Assembly (NCBI RefSeq): GCF_001513975.1
Contig: NZ_KQ947987.1
Span: forward strand, 179,246-243,245
Reading direction: 5' to 3'
Source of the DNA: Streptomyces curacoi
Lineage (GTDB): Bacteria > Actinomycetota > Actinomycetes > Streptomycetales > Streptomycetaceae
Length of the DNA stretch: 64,000 bases
Under the pieces are notes generated by a model. The model did not search any database. It saw only the letters and a list, made by a program, of their open reading frames with translations, and was not told the origin of the DNA. How positions within the stretch are numbered: the first letter of the stretch is position 1; the number at the start of each line of letters is the position of its first letter. Of the stretch, positions 27,335 through 38,248 are shown piece by piece. A program made the translations under genes and the position numbers.

Positions 27335-28319
27335 CGGCCGGTTTCCTTCCTCGGGAGGTCAGCAGGAGGTAGCCGCCCGTCACCACGAGCAGGAAGAGCA
27401 GCAGCAGGACGGACATGGCGGAGCCGGTGCCGAAGTTCCAGGTGACGAAGGACGCCTGGTAGATGTGGACCGAGATGAGGTCCGCGGCCTCGGGGGCGGA
27501 CTTGCCGAACAGGACGTACGGCGTGTTGAAGTCGTTGAACGTCCACAGGAACAGCACCAGGAGCAGCACCTGGTTGACCGGGCGCAGCGACGGGAGCGTG
27601 ATGCGGCGGATCTGCTGCCACATCCCGGCGCCGTCCAGCGCGGCGGCCTCGTACTGCTCCTTCGGGATGTTCTGCAGCCCGGCCATGACGATGAGGAAGG
27701 CGAACGGCCAGCCCTTCCACACCGACACGACGAGCAGCGCGACGAAGCTGTTGTCGCCGATGAGCCAGAAGGACGGCTTGTCGGTGAGACCGAGCTGGTC
27801 GTGCAGGACGTGGTTCACCAGGCCGTTGTCGTGCTGGAACATGAACACCCAGGTGATGACGGCCGCGTAGACCGGCAGCGCGTACGGGACGAGGAACAGC
27901 GCCCTGAGCAGTCCGCGACCACGGAAGGTGTCCTGGAGGTAGAGCGCGGCCGCGGTGCCGATCAGCCAGCACAGGCCGACCGACAGCAGGGTGAAGGCGA
28001 CCGTGATGAAGAAGGAGCGCAGCAGCGCCTCGCCGACCGGGGCGTCGAAGTCGACCGACACCTGGTAGTTGTCGAGGCCGGACCAGGGCGCGTCGCCCCA
28101 GTCGCGGATGTGGAACTGGGTGAGCTCCTTGAAGCTCATCGCGATGCCGATGACCATCGGCACGAGATGGACGAGGAGTTCGAGGACGAGGGCGGGCAGG
28201 AGCAGCAGATACGGCAGTCCGATACGGCGGATCCTTCCGGGGCGGCGCCGGGGCGACCGCCCCGCCGCCCCGGAGGGTCTCTTGGCCACGGCGGCCTCGG
28301 CCGGTGCGGTGGTCGTCAT
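27327..28319 (-). CDS. Sugar ABC transporter permease, MalF-like (CUT1)
   Basis: The 330-residue protein has a basic cytoplasmic N-terminus and about six membrane segments (first: LPYLLLLPALVLELLVHLVP). The EAA loop is around EQYEAAALDGAGMWQQIRRI. It pairs with the MalG-like permease. It starts 4 bp after the substrate-binding protein gene. Confidence 0.9.
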   Translation of the reverse strand: MTTTAPAEAAVAKRPSGAAGRSPRRRPGRIRRIGLPYLLLLPALVLELLVHLVPMVIGIAMSFKELTQFHIRDWGDAPWSGLDNYQVSVDFDAPVGEALLRSFFITVAFTLLSVGLCWLIGTAAALYLQDTFRGRGLLRALFLVPYALPVYAAVITWVFMFQHDNGLVNHVLHDQLGLTDKPSFWLIGDNSFVALLVVSVWKGWPFAFLIVMAGLQNIPKEQYEAAALDGAGMWQQIRRITLPSLRPVNQVLLLVLFLWTFNDFNTPYVLFGKSAPEAADLISVHIYQASFVTWNFGTGSAMSVLLLLFLLVVTGGYLLLTSRGRKPADV

Positions 28320-28323
28320 CTGC

Positions 28324-29640
28324 TCACTTCGCCGGCATCTGCTGCTGGGCCTTCGACAGCGCCGCCTTCACCGAGTCCGTGGTGACCGCGCGTCCGGCGG
28401 CGGCGTCGGCGAACAGTTCCTTGACCGCCGTACCGACCGCTGTCTCGAACTGTGACTCGTCGGCGACCTGCGGCATCGCGGCGGCGCTCTTGGCGAGGGT
28501 GTCCTTGAGGACCGCGTTGGCCCCGGTGGTGAAGGCGGCGTCCGCCTGGGCGGCCTTGACCGGCGGGATCGAACTGTAGGCCGTGTTGAGGATCTTCTGC
28601 TCGGCGTCGCTGGTCATGAACTTCACGAACTTCCTGGCGCCGTCGAGGTTGTCGGTGTTCTTGAACACGGCCAGATTGATGCCGGCGACCATCGAGTTGA
28701 CCTGGGTGCCGGCGCCCGGCGTGCCGGACTGCACGGGGACCGGCGCGACGCCGAACTTGTCCTCGCTCATGCCCTGGGACCTGAGGTTGGCGGCCGCGTT
28801 CTGCCACAGCAGCATCGCGGTCCTGCCCTTGGCGAAGTCGCTCACCGACTGGTTCTGGGCGTACTCGGCGTTGCCCGGCGCGATGATCTTGTCCTTGGCC
28901 ATCAGGTCGACGTACTGCTTCACCGCGGCGACCACGCCGTCGCCGGTGAAGTCCGGCTTGCCGTCGGCGGTGAAGAAGTCGGCGCCGTGCTGCTTGGCGA
29001 AGACGAAGACGTGGTGGATGTTCTCCGACGGGTTCGCCCCCTCGGCACCCAGCGCGGACCCGCCCTTCGCCTGGATCTTCCTGCCGTCGGCGATCAGCTC
29101 GTCCCAGGTGGCCGGGGGCCTGGTGATGCCGGCGTCGGCGAAGATCTCCCTGTTGTAGTAGAGCGCGTAGGACATCGAGTACAGCGGGACCGCCGCCGGG
29201 TCCTGGCCCTCGGCGCCGGTCGAGCCGAGCGCGGAGTCGACGAAGCGGTCCCTGCCGCCGATCGCGTCGAAGTTCTTCGCGTCCCAGGGCAGCAGCGCGC
29301 CGGTGGCCTGCAGGGAGGCGCTCCAGGTGTTGCCGATGTTGAGGACGTCGGGGCCCTGGCCGGAGGTGGCCGCGGTGAGGATCCGGTTCAGCAGGTCCGA
29401 CCAGGGGATGACCTCCAGCTCCACCTTGATCCCGGTCTGCTTCTCGAACTTGTCGAGCTCGGGCCGGAGGACCTTCTTGTCGGCCTCGATACTGGCGCCC
29501 TGGTTGGAGGCCCAGTAGGTGAGGGTCCTCGGCGCGTCGTTGGACCCGCCGCTCGTCGACGAGCCGCCGCCGCAGGCGGTCAGGGCGGTCAGCAGGGAAA
29601 CGGTGACGGCACCGGCGGTCGCGGCTCGGGTTCTGCGCAT
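28324..29640 (-). CDS. Sugar ABC transporter substrate-binding lipoprotein, family 1
   Basis: The 438-residue extracellular solute-binding protein has a signal peptide MRRTRAATAGAVTVSLLTAL and lipobox LTAC (cleavage before Cys23). The mature protein starts with the Gly/Ser-rich linker typical of lipoproteins, then TLTYWASN as in CUT1 binding proteins. It captures an oligosaccharide, probably a beta-glucoside given the adjoining GH1 enzyme. GGAAGGGA lies about ten bases before the ATG. The operon promoter faces the divergent ROK regulator. Confidence 0.9.
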   Translation of the reverse strand: MRRTRAATAGAVTVSLLTALTACGGGSSTSGGSNDAPRTLTYWASNQGASIEADKKVLRPELDKFEKQTGIKVELEVIPWSDLLNRILTAATSGQGPDVLNIGNTWSASLQATGALLPWDAKNFDAIGGRDRFVDSALGSTGAEGQDPAAVPLYSMSYALYYNREIFADAGITRPPATWDELIADGRKIQAKGGSALGAEGANPSENIHHVFVFAKQHGADFFTADGKPDFTGDGVVAAVKQYVDLMAKDKIIAPGNAEYAQNQSVSDFAKGRTAMLLWQNAAANLRSQGMSEDKFGVAPVPVQSGTPGAGTQVNSMVAGINLAVFKNTDNLDGARKFVKFMTSDAEQKILNTAYSSIPPVKAAQADAAFTTGANAVLKDTLAKSAAAMPQVADESQFETAVGTAVKELFADAAAGRAVTTDSVKAALSKAQQQMPAK

Positions 29641-29709
29641 GGCTCTGGCGTCCCTTCCGGGGGAGACCCACGAGTGAGTGTGTTCGCGTCCCGAACCACA
29701 CTCCGCGAG

Positions 29710-29730
29710 TTAATTTAGGGCGTGATTTAA
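29710..29730. promoter_or_regulatory. AT-rich operator-like site between the sugar operon and the ROK gene
   Basis: A 21-bp AT-rich element starts TTAATTTA and ends GATTTAA, with a GGGCGT centre, in a GC-rich intergenic region. It lies about 70 bp upstream of the binding-protein start and 75 bp upstream of the ROK start. TTTA/TTAA half sites are typical of ROK-regulator targets, so autoregulation and operon repression from here are plausible. Confidence 0.45.
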
Positions 29731-29805
29731 GCCGCGAAAGAAAGTCGCGTCAAGGGAGGGGGCAGCGGTATCTTGCAGGTCGGGGCGGAGCCGGAAGGGA
29801 GCCAC

Positions 29806-31047
29806 ATGGCGGTGCGGAGCGGGCGGACAGTGCGTGACCTGCGACGGGGCAATCGCACCGCCGTACTGCAACGCCTGTATTTCGACGGCCCGATGAGCCG
29901 CTTCGAGCTGGCCCCGGCCACCGGTCTGAGCGGCGGCTCCATCAGCAACGTGGTCGCGGAACTGGTCGAGGACGGCCTCGTCGAGGAGGCCGGCACCGTC
30001 GAGTCCGACGGCGGGCGCCCCCGCACGCTGCTGCGCGTCACCCCGGCCGGCGGCCACATGATCGGCGTCGACGTCGGCGAGACCCGCGTACGCGTCGAAC
30101 TCTTCGACCTCACCCTCACCGAACTCGCCCGCACCGAACGCCCCCTGGAGCATCACGGCTACGACGTCGAGGTCGTCGTCGGCCACATCCGCGACGGCAT
30201 CGCCGAGGTCCTCGCCGAGACGGACATCGCCCCCGAGCGGCTCCTGGGCGTCGGTATCGGCGTCCCCGGCATCGTGGACCGCACCCCCGCGCAGGGCGCC
30301 GTGGTCCACGGCCAGACGATCGGCTGGGACGCCGTCCCGCTCGAATCCCTGCTCCGCTCGACGTGTGAACTCCCCGAGTCCGTCCCGTACTTCATCGACA
30401 ACGGCGCCCGCACCCTCGGTCAGGCAGAGCTGTGGTTCGGGGCCGGCCGGGGCTCCCGCAACGCGATCGTGGTCCTCTTCGGCTCGGGCATCGGCGCCTG
30501 CCTCGTCACCGAGGAGGCCGAGTACGGCCGCCCCCTGGAATGGGGGCATGTGACCGTACGGGTCGGGGGGCGCCGCTGCCGCTGCGGCGCCCTGGGCTGC
30601 CTTGAGGCGTACGCGGGCGCGGGGGCGCTCCTCGACCGCTGGCGCGAGGAGGGCGGACGCCCGCCGGAGGGTGCCGACGAGGAGACCGCGCTGGCCGCGC
30701 TGCTCGCCGCCGCCCACCCGGCCGAGGGCGCCGACGCCGACCCGGTGGCAGCCGCCGTCCTGGAGGAGGCCGCAGAGTACGTGGGCGCCGGCCTGTCCGA
30801 CCTGATCAACCTCTTCCAGCCCGAGCGCATCCTCATCGGCGGCTGGGCAGGACTCCAGCTCGGCACCCGCTTCCTGCCCGCCGTACGCCACCACGCCGCC
30901 GCATACGCCCTGCGGCACCCGGCCGAACGCGTCTCCATCGCCCTCGGCGAACTCGGCCCGGACGCGGTCACGGTCGGCGCGGCAAGCCTGCCACTCGCCG
31001 ACTTCTTCGCACGGGGCGGGGTGCGCGGGGCGCGCAGCCGGGGTTAG
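29806..31047 (+). CDS. ROK-family transcriptional regulator
   Basis: The 413-residue protein has an N-terminal winged helix (about residues 8-75, MSRFELAPATGLSGGSISNV), then an actin-like ROK domain with GVDVGETRVRVELFD and GVGIGVPGIVD. The zinc motif CRCGALGCLE follows GHVTVRVGGRR. Such XylR/NagC-like regulators repress sugar-uptake operons and are released by a sugar ligand. It is divergent from the sugar ABC/GH1 operon, its likely target. ATG 29806 is preceded by GGAAGGGA; a TTG at 29773 in the same frame is less likely. Confidence 0.88.
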   Translation: MAVRSGRTVRDLRRGNRTAVLQRLYFDGPMSRFELAPATGLSGGSISNVVAELVEDGLVEEAGTVESDGGRPRTLLRVTPAGGHMIGVDVGETRVRVELFDLTLTELARTERPLEHHGYDVEVVVGHIRDGIAEVLAETDIAPERLLGVGIGVPGIVDRTPAQGAVVHGQTIGWDAVPLESLLRSTCELPESVPYFIDNGARTLGQAELWFGAGRGSRNAIVVLFGSGIGACLVTEEAEYGRPLEWGHVTVRVGGRRCRCGALGCLEAYAGAGALLDRWREEGGRPPEGADEETALAALLAAAHPAEGADADPVAAAVLEEAAEYVGAGLSDLINLFQPERILIGGWAGLQLGTRFLPAVRHHAAAYALRHPAERVSIALGELGPDAVTVGAASLPLADFFARGGVRGARSRG

Positions 31048-31061
31048 GCCCTGTCGTTTTG

Positions 31062-31256
31062 GTGTTCCTGAGCACCTTCAGGGCCGACCGCGAGGCCTTC
31101 ACCGCACGCCACCCGAAGATCACCGCGGACGCCGACGGCGCGCGCATCCTCCGCAGCGTCCTGATGAAGCCGGAATCCGAGCACCACGTGGAGCGCATCC
31201 ACGACCGGGTCGAACAGCTCACCCGGTCACACCGGCCGGGAGCACTTCGGGTCTGA
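31062..31256 (+). CDS. Small hypothetical ORF or gene remnant
   Basis: A 64-codon frame reads VFLSTFRADREAFTARHPKI near its start and SEHHVERIHDRVEQLTRSHR near its end. The codon pattern is Streptomyces-like (strong G/C third positions), but no ribosome-binding site and no family are recognised. It could be the end of a decayed gene. It sits between the ROK regulator and the convergent meaB. Confidence 0.2.
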   Translation: MFLSTFRADREAFTARHPKITADADGARILRSVLMKPESEHHVERIHDRVEQLTRSHRPGALRV

Positions 31257-31291
31257 CGGAGGGGAGACGGTCCAGGGCGCTGCGAAGCGGT

Positions 31292-32299
31292 TCACCCCGC
31301 CCGGTGGCCGGAACCCTCCATCCCGCCGAAAACCTCCAGGATGCGGTCGGCCGCCAGCGTGGCCGTCAGTTCGCCGTCCTTGACCTGCTGTTCCAGGGTG
31401 GGTGCGAGGGAGCGTACGGCGGGGTCGCGGCGCAGGCGGTCGAGGAGTTCGTCGTGGACCATGCTCCAGGTCCAGTCGACCTGCTGCGCACGCCTTTTGG
31501 CGGTGAGCCGGCCGGTGGAGTCGAGCAGGGTCCGATGCTGTTCGAGGCGTTCCCAGACGGTGTCCAGGCCGGCCGACTCCCGGGCGCTGCAGCTGAGCAC
31601 CGGCGGAGTCCAGAACGCGTCCTTGCCGCGCATGAGCCGCAGGGCGCCCGACAACTCCCTTGCCGCCGCCCGGGCGTCGCGTTCGTGCGGGCCGTCCGCC
31701 TTGTTGACGGCGATCACGTCGGCCAGCTCCAGGACGCCCTTCTTGATGCCCTGGAGCTGATCACCGGTGCGGGCCAGGGTGAGGAGCAGGAAGGAGTCGA
31801 CCATGTTCGCGACCGTGGTCTCCGACTGGCCGACGCCCACCGTCTCCACCAGGATCACGTCATAGCCCGCCGCCTCCATCACGACCATGGATTCCCTGGT
31901 GGCCTTGGCGACCCCGCCCAGCGTGCCGGCGCTGGGGGAGGGGCGTACGAAGGCCGCCGGGTCCACGGACAGACGTTCCATGCGTGTCTTGTCGCCCAGG
32001 ATCGACCCGCCCGTCCGGGTGGAGGACGGGTCGACGGCGAGCACGGCGACCCGGTGCCCGAGCGAGGTCAGCATGGTGCCGAACGCGTCGATGAAGGTCG
32101 ACTTGCCCACGCCGGGCACACCGCTGACGCCGATCCGCCGGGCCCGGCCGCTGTGCGGGAGCAGTTCGGTCAGCAACCGCTGTGCCAGCGCCCGGTGTTG
32201 CGGGCGGGTGGACTCGACGAGGGTGATGGCGCGGGCCACCAGGGCCCGCCTGCCGTCGAGAACACCTTTCACATACGTGTCGAGATCGATCGCTGCCAT
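31292..32299 (-). CDS. meaB: MeaB, GTPase chaperone of methylmalonyl-CoA mutase
   Basis: The 335-residue G3E-family P-loop GTPase has Walker A GVPGVGKST, DPSSTRTGGSILGDKTRM and the base-recognition motif NKAD. MeaB protects methylmalonyl-CoA mutase and gates adenosylcobalamin loading. It follows mutA and mutB with only 5 bp between mutB and meaB, so all three form one operon for conversion between methylmalonyl-CoA and succinyl-CoA. This pathway feeds propionate breakdown and supplies polyketide extender units. Confidence 0.93.
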   Translation of the reverse strand: MAAIDLDTYVKGVLDGRRALVARAITLVESTRPQHRALAQRLLTELLPHSGRARRIGVSGVPGVGKSTFIDAFGTMLTSLGHRVAVLAVDPSSTRTGGSILGDKTRMERLSVDPAAFVRPSPSAGTLGGVAKATRESMVVMEAAGYDVILVETVGVGQSETTVANMVDSFLLLTLARTGDQLQGIKKGVLELADVIAVNKADGPHERDARAAARELSGALRLMRGKDAFWTPPVLSCSARESAGLDTVWERLEQHRTLLDSTGRLTAKRRAQQVDWTWSMVHDELLDRLRRDPAVRSLAPTLEQQVKDGELTATLAADRILEVFGGMEGSGHRAG

Positions 32300-32304
32300 G
32301 GGGC

Positions 32305-34478
<2,174 letters not shown>

Positions 34479-34479
<1 letters not shown>

Positions 34480-36287
34480 CAGGACACTCCCATGCGGTCG
34501 AGAGTCGCGGACAGCACGGCGATGGCGTCGCAGCCCGCGAAGACGTACGAGTCGATGCCCGCGTACTCGGCCGGGCGGCCCGCCAGGAACACCTGCCGGG
34601 CACCGGACGCGCGCAGCGACTCGGCGGCCTGCTCGGCCTGTTCGGCGTAGAGCGCGTCGCTGGAGCACAGCACGGCCTCGGTGGCGCCGCTGTCCTCGAA
34701 GCGGCCCTCGGTGACCGGCTCGATGCCGCCCGCCTGGAACAGGTTGGCGGCGAAGGCCGAGCGCGCGGTGTACTCGGCGGGCGAGCCGAGGGTGGCCAGG
34801 AAGATCCGGGGCCGGGATCCGGTCGCCGCCAGGTGGGCGTCGGAGCGGGCGCGCAGCTCCTCGTACGCCTCGTCGCGGCGTACCCGCGGCAGACCGCCGG
34901 ACGGCGGCTCGGGTGCGGGCCGGCGCTCCACCGGCTTCTCGGAGAGCAGCGGGAACTCGCTGACCCCGGTGATGGGTTCGCGGCGCCTGGTGAGCCGCTT
35001 GCTGCGCTCCGCCCAGGTCGTCGCCAGGTCCGTACGCAGCCGGCCGGAGCGCAGGACGGCCGCCTGGCCGCCGTCCCGCTCGATCGACCGGAAGAACTCC
35101 CAGGCGGCCCCGGCGAGTTCGTCGGTCAGCCGCTCGACGTACCAGGAGCCTCCCGCCGGGTCGATCACCCGGGCCAGGTGCGACTCCTCGATGAGGATCG
35201 TCGAGGTGTTGCGGGCGATGCGCCGGGCGAAGGCGTCCGGCAGGCCGAGGGCGTGGTCGAAGGGCAGCACGGTGACCGCGTCGGCGCCGCCCACTCCGGC
35301 GGCCAGGGTCGCGATCGTGGTGCGGAGCATGTTCACCCACGGGTCGCGGCGGGTCATCATCACCGGCGAGGTCACCACGTGCTGCACCTGCGCACCCGCG
35401 CCCGGTGCCCCGCACACCTCGGCGACCCGGGCCCACAGCCTGCGGGCGGCGCGCAGTTTGGCGACCGTCAGGAACTGGTCGGCGGTGGCCGCGTAGCGGA
35501 ACTCCAGCTGGGCACAGGCCTGTTCGACCGACAGCCCGGCCTCGGTCAGCTCGCGCAGATAGGCGACACCGGTCGCCAGGGACGCGCCCAGTTCCTGCGC
35601 GGCGGAACCGCCGGCCTCGTGGTACGGCAGCGCGTCCACGGTCAGCGCGCGCAGCCCCGGGTACTCCTCGGCGCACCGCCGGGCGAGCTCCGCCGCCGGG
35701 GCGAAGCCGAAGGGCCGTCCGGTACGGGCCTCAAGTCCGAGCGGGTCCGCGCCGAGGTTGCCGCGGGCCGCATCCTTCGCCACGCCCCGCGCCGCGTACA
35801 GCCGCAGCAGCTCGCGCGCGGCGGGCTCGGTGGCAGCGCCGGCCTCCAGGATGACCGGCGCCAGGTCGAGGTAGACGCCGTCGAGCACCCGCTCCAGCGA
35901 CGGCACCGGGATGGTGTCGTCGCCGACGGCCAGCCAGAGCGAGGTGACGCCGTTCTCCAGGTCGGCGAGGACCGCGGGGCCGTCGACGGTCGAGTGCCGC
36001 TGCCGTACGTCCCAGCCGCCGACCGTGTTCCCCTCGGGGCGGCCGCTCCGGACGAAGGGGGCGAAACCGGGGAGGCCGGCGTCGGGCGCGGTGTCGTGCG
36101 CGGTGTACAGAGGGCGGGTGCGCAGCCCGTCCTCCAGCGCGGTGGACAGGGCATCCTCGGCGGCCGCACCCGAGACGTCCTTGCCCGCTTTGCGTAGTAC
36201 GCCCTCCACCAGGCGTTGCCACTGCTCATGGGGCGCGTCAGGGAACTCGGCGGCCAGCGAAAGCCCGTCGTCAGGCAGGACCGTCAT
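34479..36287 (-). CDS. mutA: Methylmalonyl-CoA mutase small subunit
   Basis: The 602-residue protein is homologous to MutB but is the non-catalytic partner. The C-terminal cobalamin-like domain has [20 protein letters not shown] where MutB has DGHDRG, so the cobalt-ligating His is missing, as expected for MutA. First gene of the mutA-mutB-meaB operon. The ATG lies 180 bp from the divergent DM13 gene, leaving room for the operon promoter. Confidence 0.93.
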
Positions 36288-36467
36288 ACCCGGATGCTAG
36301 GACAGGTGGCCTGAGCAGCAGCAGAGGGTGCGGTTGTGACCTTGTTCTCCCCGGACTTGTGACGTGGATCGCGGACGTAAGGATTTCGTCATCCGCCAGG
36401 CAGCCCCGGACGGCCGCCGCGCCCGTTGAATGGGAGGGAGAGACAGGACTCCCAGGAGGTGGGCGGT

Positions 36468-37034
36468 ATGGGGCGGGAACGACGCGCGCGGGTCAGGCCG
36501 TGGCTGGCCGGCGTTGTGGTGGTGGCGGTCGCCGGGGCCGGCTTCGGGCTGTACTGGTTCCAGCCGTGGAAACTGTGGCAGGACGAGACGGTCCAGGAGG
36601 CGCTGCCCGGGCCCGTGGCCGCCTCGACGGCACCTGCCGGCGCGCCGTCCGGTGCGTCCGCCGCGCCGGCCCCCGTCGGACCGGTGACGCTGGCGAGCGG
36701 CGAGCTGATCAGCCACGAGCACGCGACGTCCGGCACGGTGCGGCTGGTACGGCTGGCCGACGGCTCCCATGTGGTGCGCCTGGAGCAACTCGACACCAGC
36801 AACGGCCCCGACCTGCGCGTGTGGCTGACCGACGCCCCGGTGAAGAAGGGGCGCGCCGGCTGGAACGTCTTCGACGACGGGAAGTACGTCAGCCTCGGCA
36901 AGCTCAAGGGCAACAAAGGCAGCCAGAACTACGCCGTGCCCGAAGGTGTCGACCCGGCCGGGTTCAGCAGCGTCAGCATCTGGTGCGACCGCTTCGACGT
37001 CTCCTTCGGCGCCGCGGAGCTCGCCCGTGGCTGA
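36468..37034 (+). CDS. DM13-domain membrane-anchored protein, putative electron carrier
   Basis: The 188-residue protein has a basic N-terminus, one membrane segment (WLAGVVVVAVAGAGFGLYWF), a Pro/Ala-rich extracellular linker and a C-terminal DM13 domain. That domain has the conserved Cys in SVSIWCDRFDVSFGAAEL and TSGTVRLVRLADGSHVVRLE. DM13 domains are thought to carry electrons through a redox-active Cys; the partner is unknown here. ATG 36468 has AGGAGGT upstream; an in-frame ATG at 36426 is weaker. It converges with the CDF gene, 13 bp apart. Confidence 0.8.
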   Translation: MGRERRARVRPWLAGVVVVAVAGAGFGLYWFQPWKLWQDETVQEALPGPVAASTAPAGAPSGASAAPAPVGPVTLASGELISHEHATSGTVRLVRLADGSHVVRLEQLDTSNGPDLRVWLTDAPVKKGRAGWNVFDDGKYVSLGKLKGNKGSQNYAVPEGVDPAGFSSVSIWCDRFDVSFGAAELARG

Positions 37035-37047
37035 TCCGCCCGAAGGG

Positions 37048-37809
37048 TCAGTTCCGGCAGCCGGGACTGCTCTGCGCACCGCGGCACCCGCACCCCGCAC
37101 CACAGCCGCACCCGTCCCGCTCGGCCCGCTGGTCCCCGTCGGCCCGTTCGGCCCGCGCGCCGGCGTCGAACGGCACCGCGCAGCAGCTGTCACCCCGCCA
37201 GGCCTCCCGTCCCTCCTTGACCGCGACCGCGGCGATCACCAGGGCGGCGATCGGGTCGGCCCAGGCCCAGCCGACCAGTGAGTTGGCGGCCAGTCCGGCC
37301 AGGACGACGGCGGACAGATAGGTGCACAGCAGCGTCTGTTTGGAGTCCGCGACCGCCGAGGCGGAGCCCAGTGCGCGCCCGGCCCGACGCTGCGCCGCCG
37401 ACAGGAACGGCATCACCAGCAGGGACAGCGCGGCCAGCACGATCCCGGGCGTGGAGTGCCGGGCCTCGCCGGTGCCGGTCAGGGCGCGGACCGAGTCCAC
37501 GGTGACGTAGGCGGCGAGCGCGAAGAACGACACCGCGATGATCCGCAGTGCGGTCCTCTCCCGCGCCTCGCGCAGGGCGTGGTCGGCGGCCGAGAACTGC
37601 CACGCGACGGCCGCGGCCGAGGAGACCTCGATGACCGAGTCGAGGCCGAAGCCGATCAGGGCGGTGGAGGAGGCGAGCGTGCCCGCGGTGATCGCCACGA
37701 TCGCCTCGATCACGTTGTAGATGATGGTGGCGGCGACCAGCAGCCGTATTCGGCGGGCCAGTTGAGCGCGGCGCTGCGGGGACGGGCCCAGGGACAGCGT
37801 GGCGCTCAT
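37048..37809 (-). CDS. Cation diffusion facilitator-like transporter with Cys-rich tail
   Basis: The 253-residue protein has six membrane segments with CDF-type motifs: GFGLDSVIEVSSAAAVAW in the second segment and NSLVGWAWADPIAALVIAAV with the metal-site Asp in the fifth. The tail carries at least ten Cys, including SCC, CGCGAGCGC and a late single Cys, instead of the usual CDF cytoplasmic domain. It should export a soft metal or metalloid complex. It overlaps arsR as TGATG, so the regulator and transporter are co-translated. Confidence 0.85.
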   Translation of the reverse strand: MSATLSLGPSPQRRAQLARRIRLLVAATIIYNVIEAIVAITAGTLASSTALIGFGLDSVIEVSSAAAVAWQFSAADHALREARERTALRIIAVSFFALAAYVTVDSVRALTGTGEARHSTPGIVLAALSLLVMPFLSAAQRRAGRALGSASAVADSKQTLLCTYLSAVVLAGLAANSLVGWAWADPIAALVIAAVAVKEGREAWRGDSCCAVPFDAGARAERADGDQRAERDGCGCGAGCGCRGAQSSPGCRN

Positions 37810-38159
37810 CAGCAGCACCCCTCCTCGTCGTCCTCGGCGCAGGTGCGGTCGGCCTCGACCGCGAGGACCGCACCGCGCAGGTCGTCCAGGGCGTGGCCCA
37901 GGCGGGCGTCGGCCAGCTCGTAGCGCACGCGCCGGCCCTCGGGGACGGCGACGACGATGCCGCAGTCGCGCAGGCAGGCGAGATGGTTCGACAGCCGGGT
38001 GCGGGAGATGCCCAGCTTCTCGGCCAGGTCGGCCGGGTGGGCGGGGGCCTCGCGCAGGGCGAGCAGGATGCGGCAGCGGATCGGGTCGGCGAGCGCGCGC
38101 CCGAAGCGGGCCAGGGCGTCGATGTCGGAGGCGAGGGTCAGCACACCACGACGGTACAC
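37809..38159 (-). CDS. ArsR/SmtB-family metal(loid)-sensing repressor
   Basis: The 116-residue winged-helix protein has an N-terminal helix with ALADPIRCRILLALREAP, a recognition helix around ISRTRLSNHLACLRDCGIVV, and a C-terminal tail with EADRTCAEDDEEGCC. Cys in both the recognition-helix region and the tail are candidate sensor ligands. It probably represses itself and the CDF gene, and perhaps arsM. The GTG at 38159 gives the longest form; a GTG at 38144 (VLTLASD) is also possible and neither has a clear ribosome-binding site. Inverted repeats lie directly upstream. Confidence 0.88.
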   Translation of the reverse strand: MYRRGVLTLASDIDALARFGRALADPIRCRILLALREAPAHPADLAEKLGISRTRLSNHLACLRDCGIVVAVPEGRRVRYELADARLGHALDDLRGAVLAVEADRTCAEDDEEGCC

Positions 38160-38162
38160 GGA

Positions 38163-38187
38163 TTCCTGGATTCAGGAAATCCTGAAT
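38163..38187. promoter_or_regulatory. Overlapping inverted repeats, likely ArsR operator
   Basis: ATTCAGGAAATCCTGAAT (38170-38187) is a perfect 8-bp inverted repeat with a 2-base centre. It overlaps TTCCTGGATTCAGGAA (38163-38178), a 6-4-6 inverted repeat. Together they present three AGGA/TCCT half sites just upstream of the arsR start, as expected for a winged-helix dimer site that covers the promoter. Confidence 0.7.
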
Positions 38188-38248
38188 GGTCGCGCGGAGG
38201 GTCGCCGGGGAGCCGATCGCGCCCTGGTCCTGCGTGGTGTCTCGCGCG

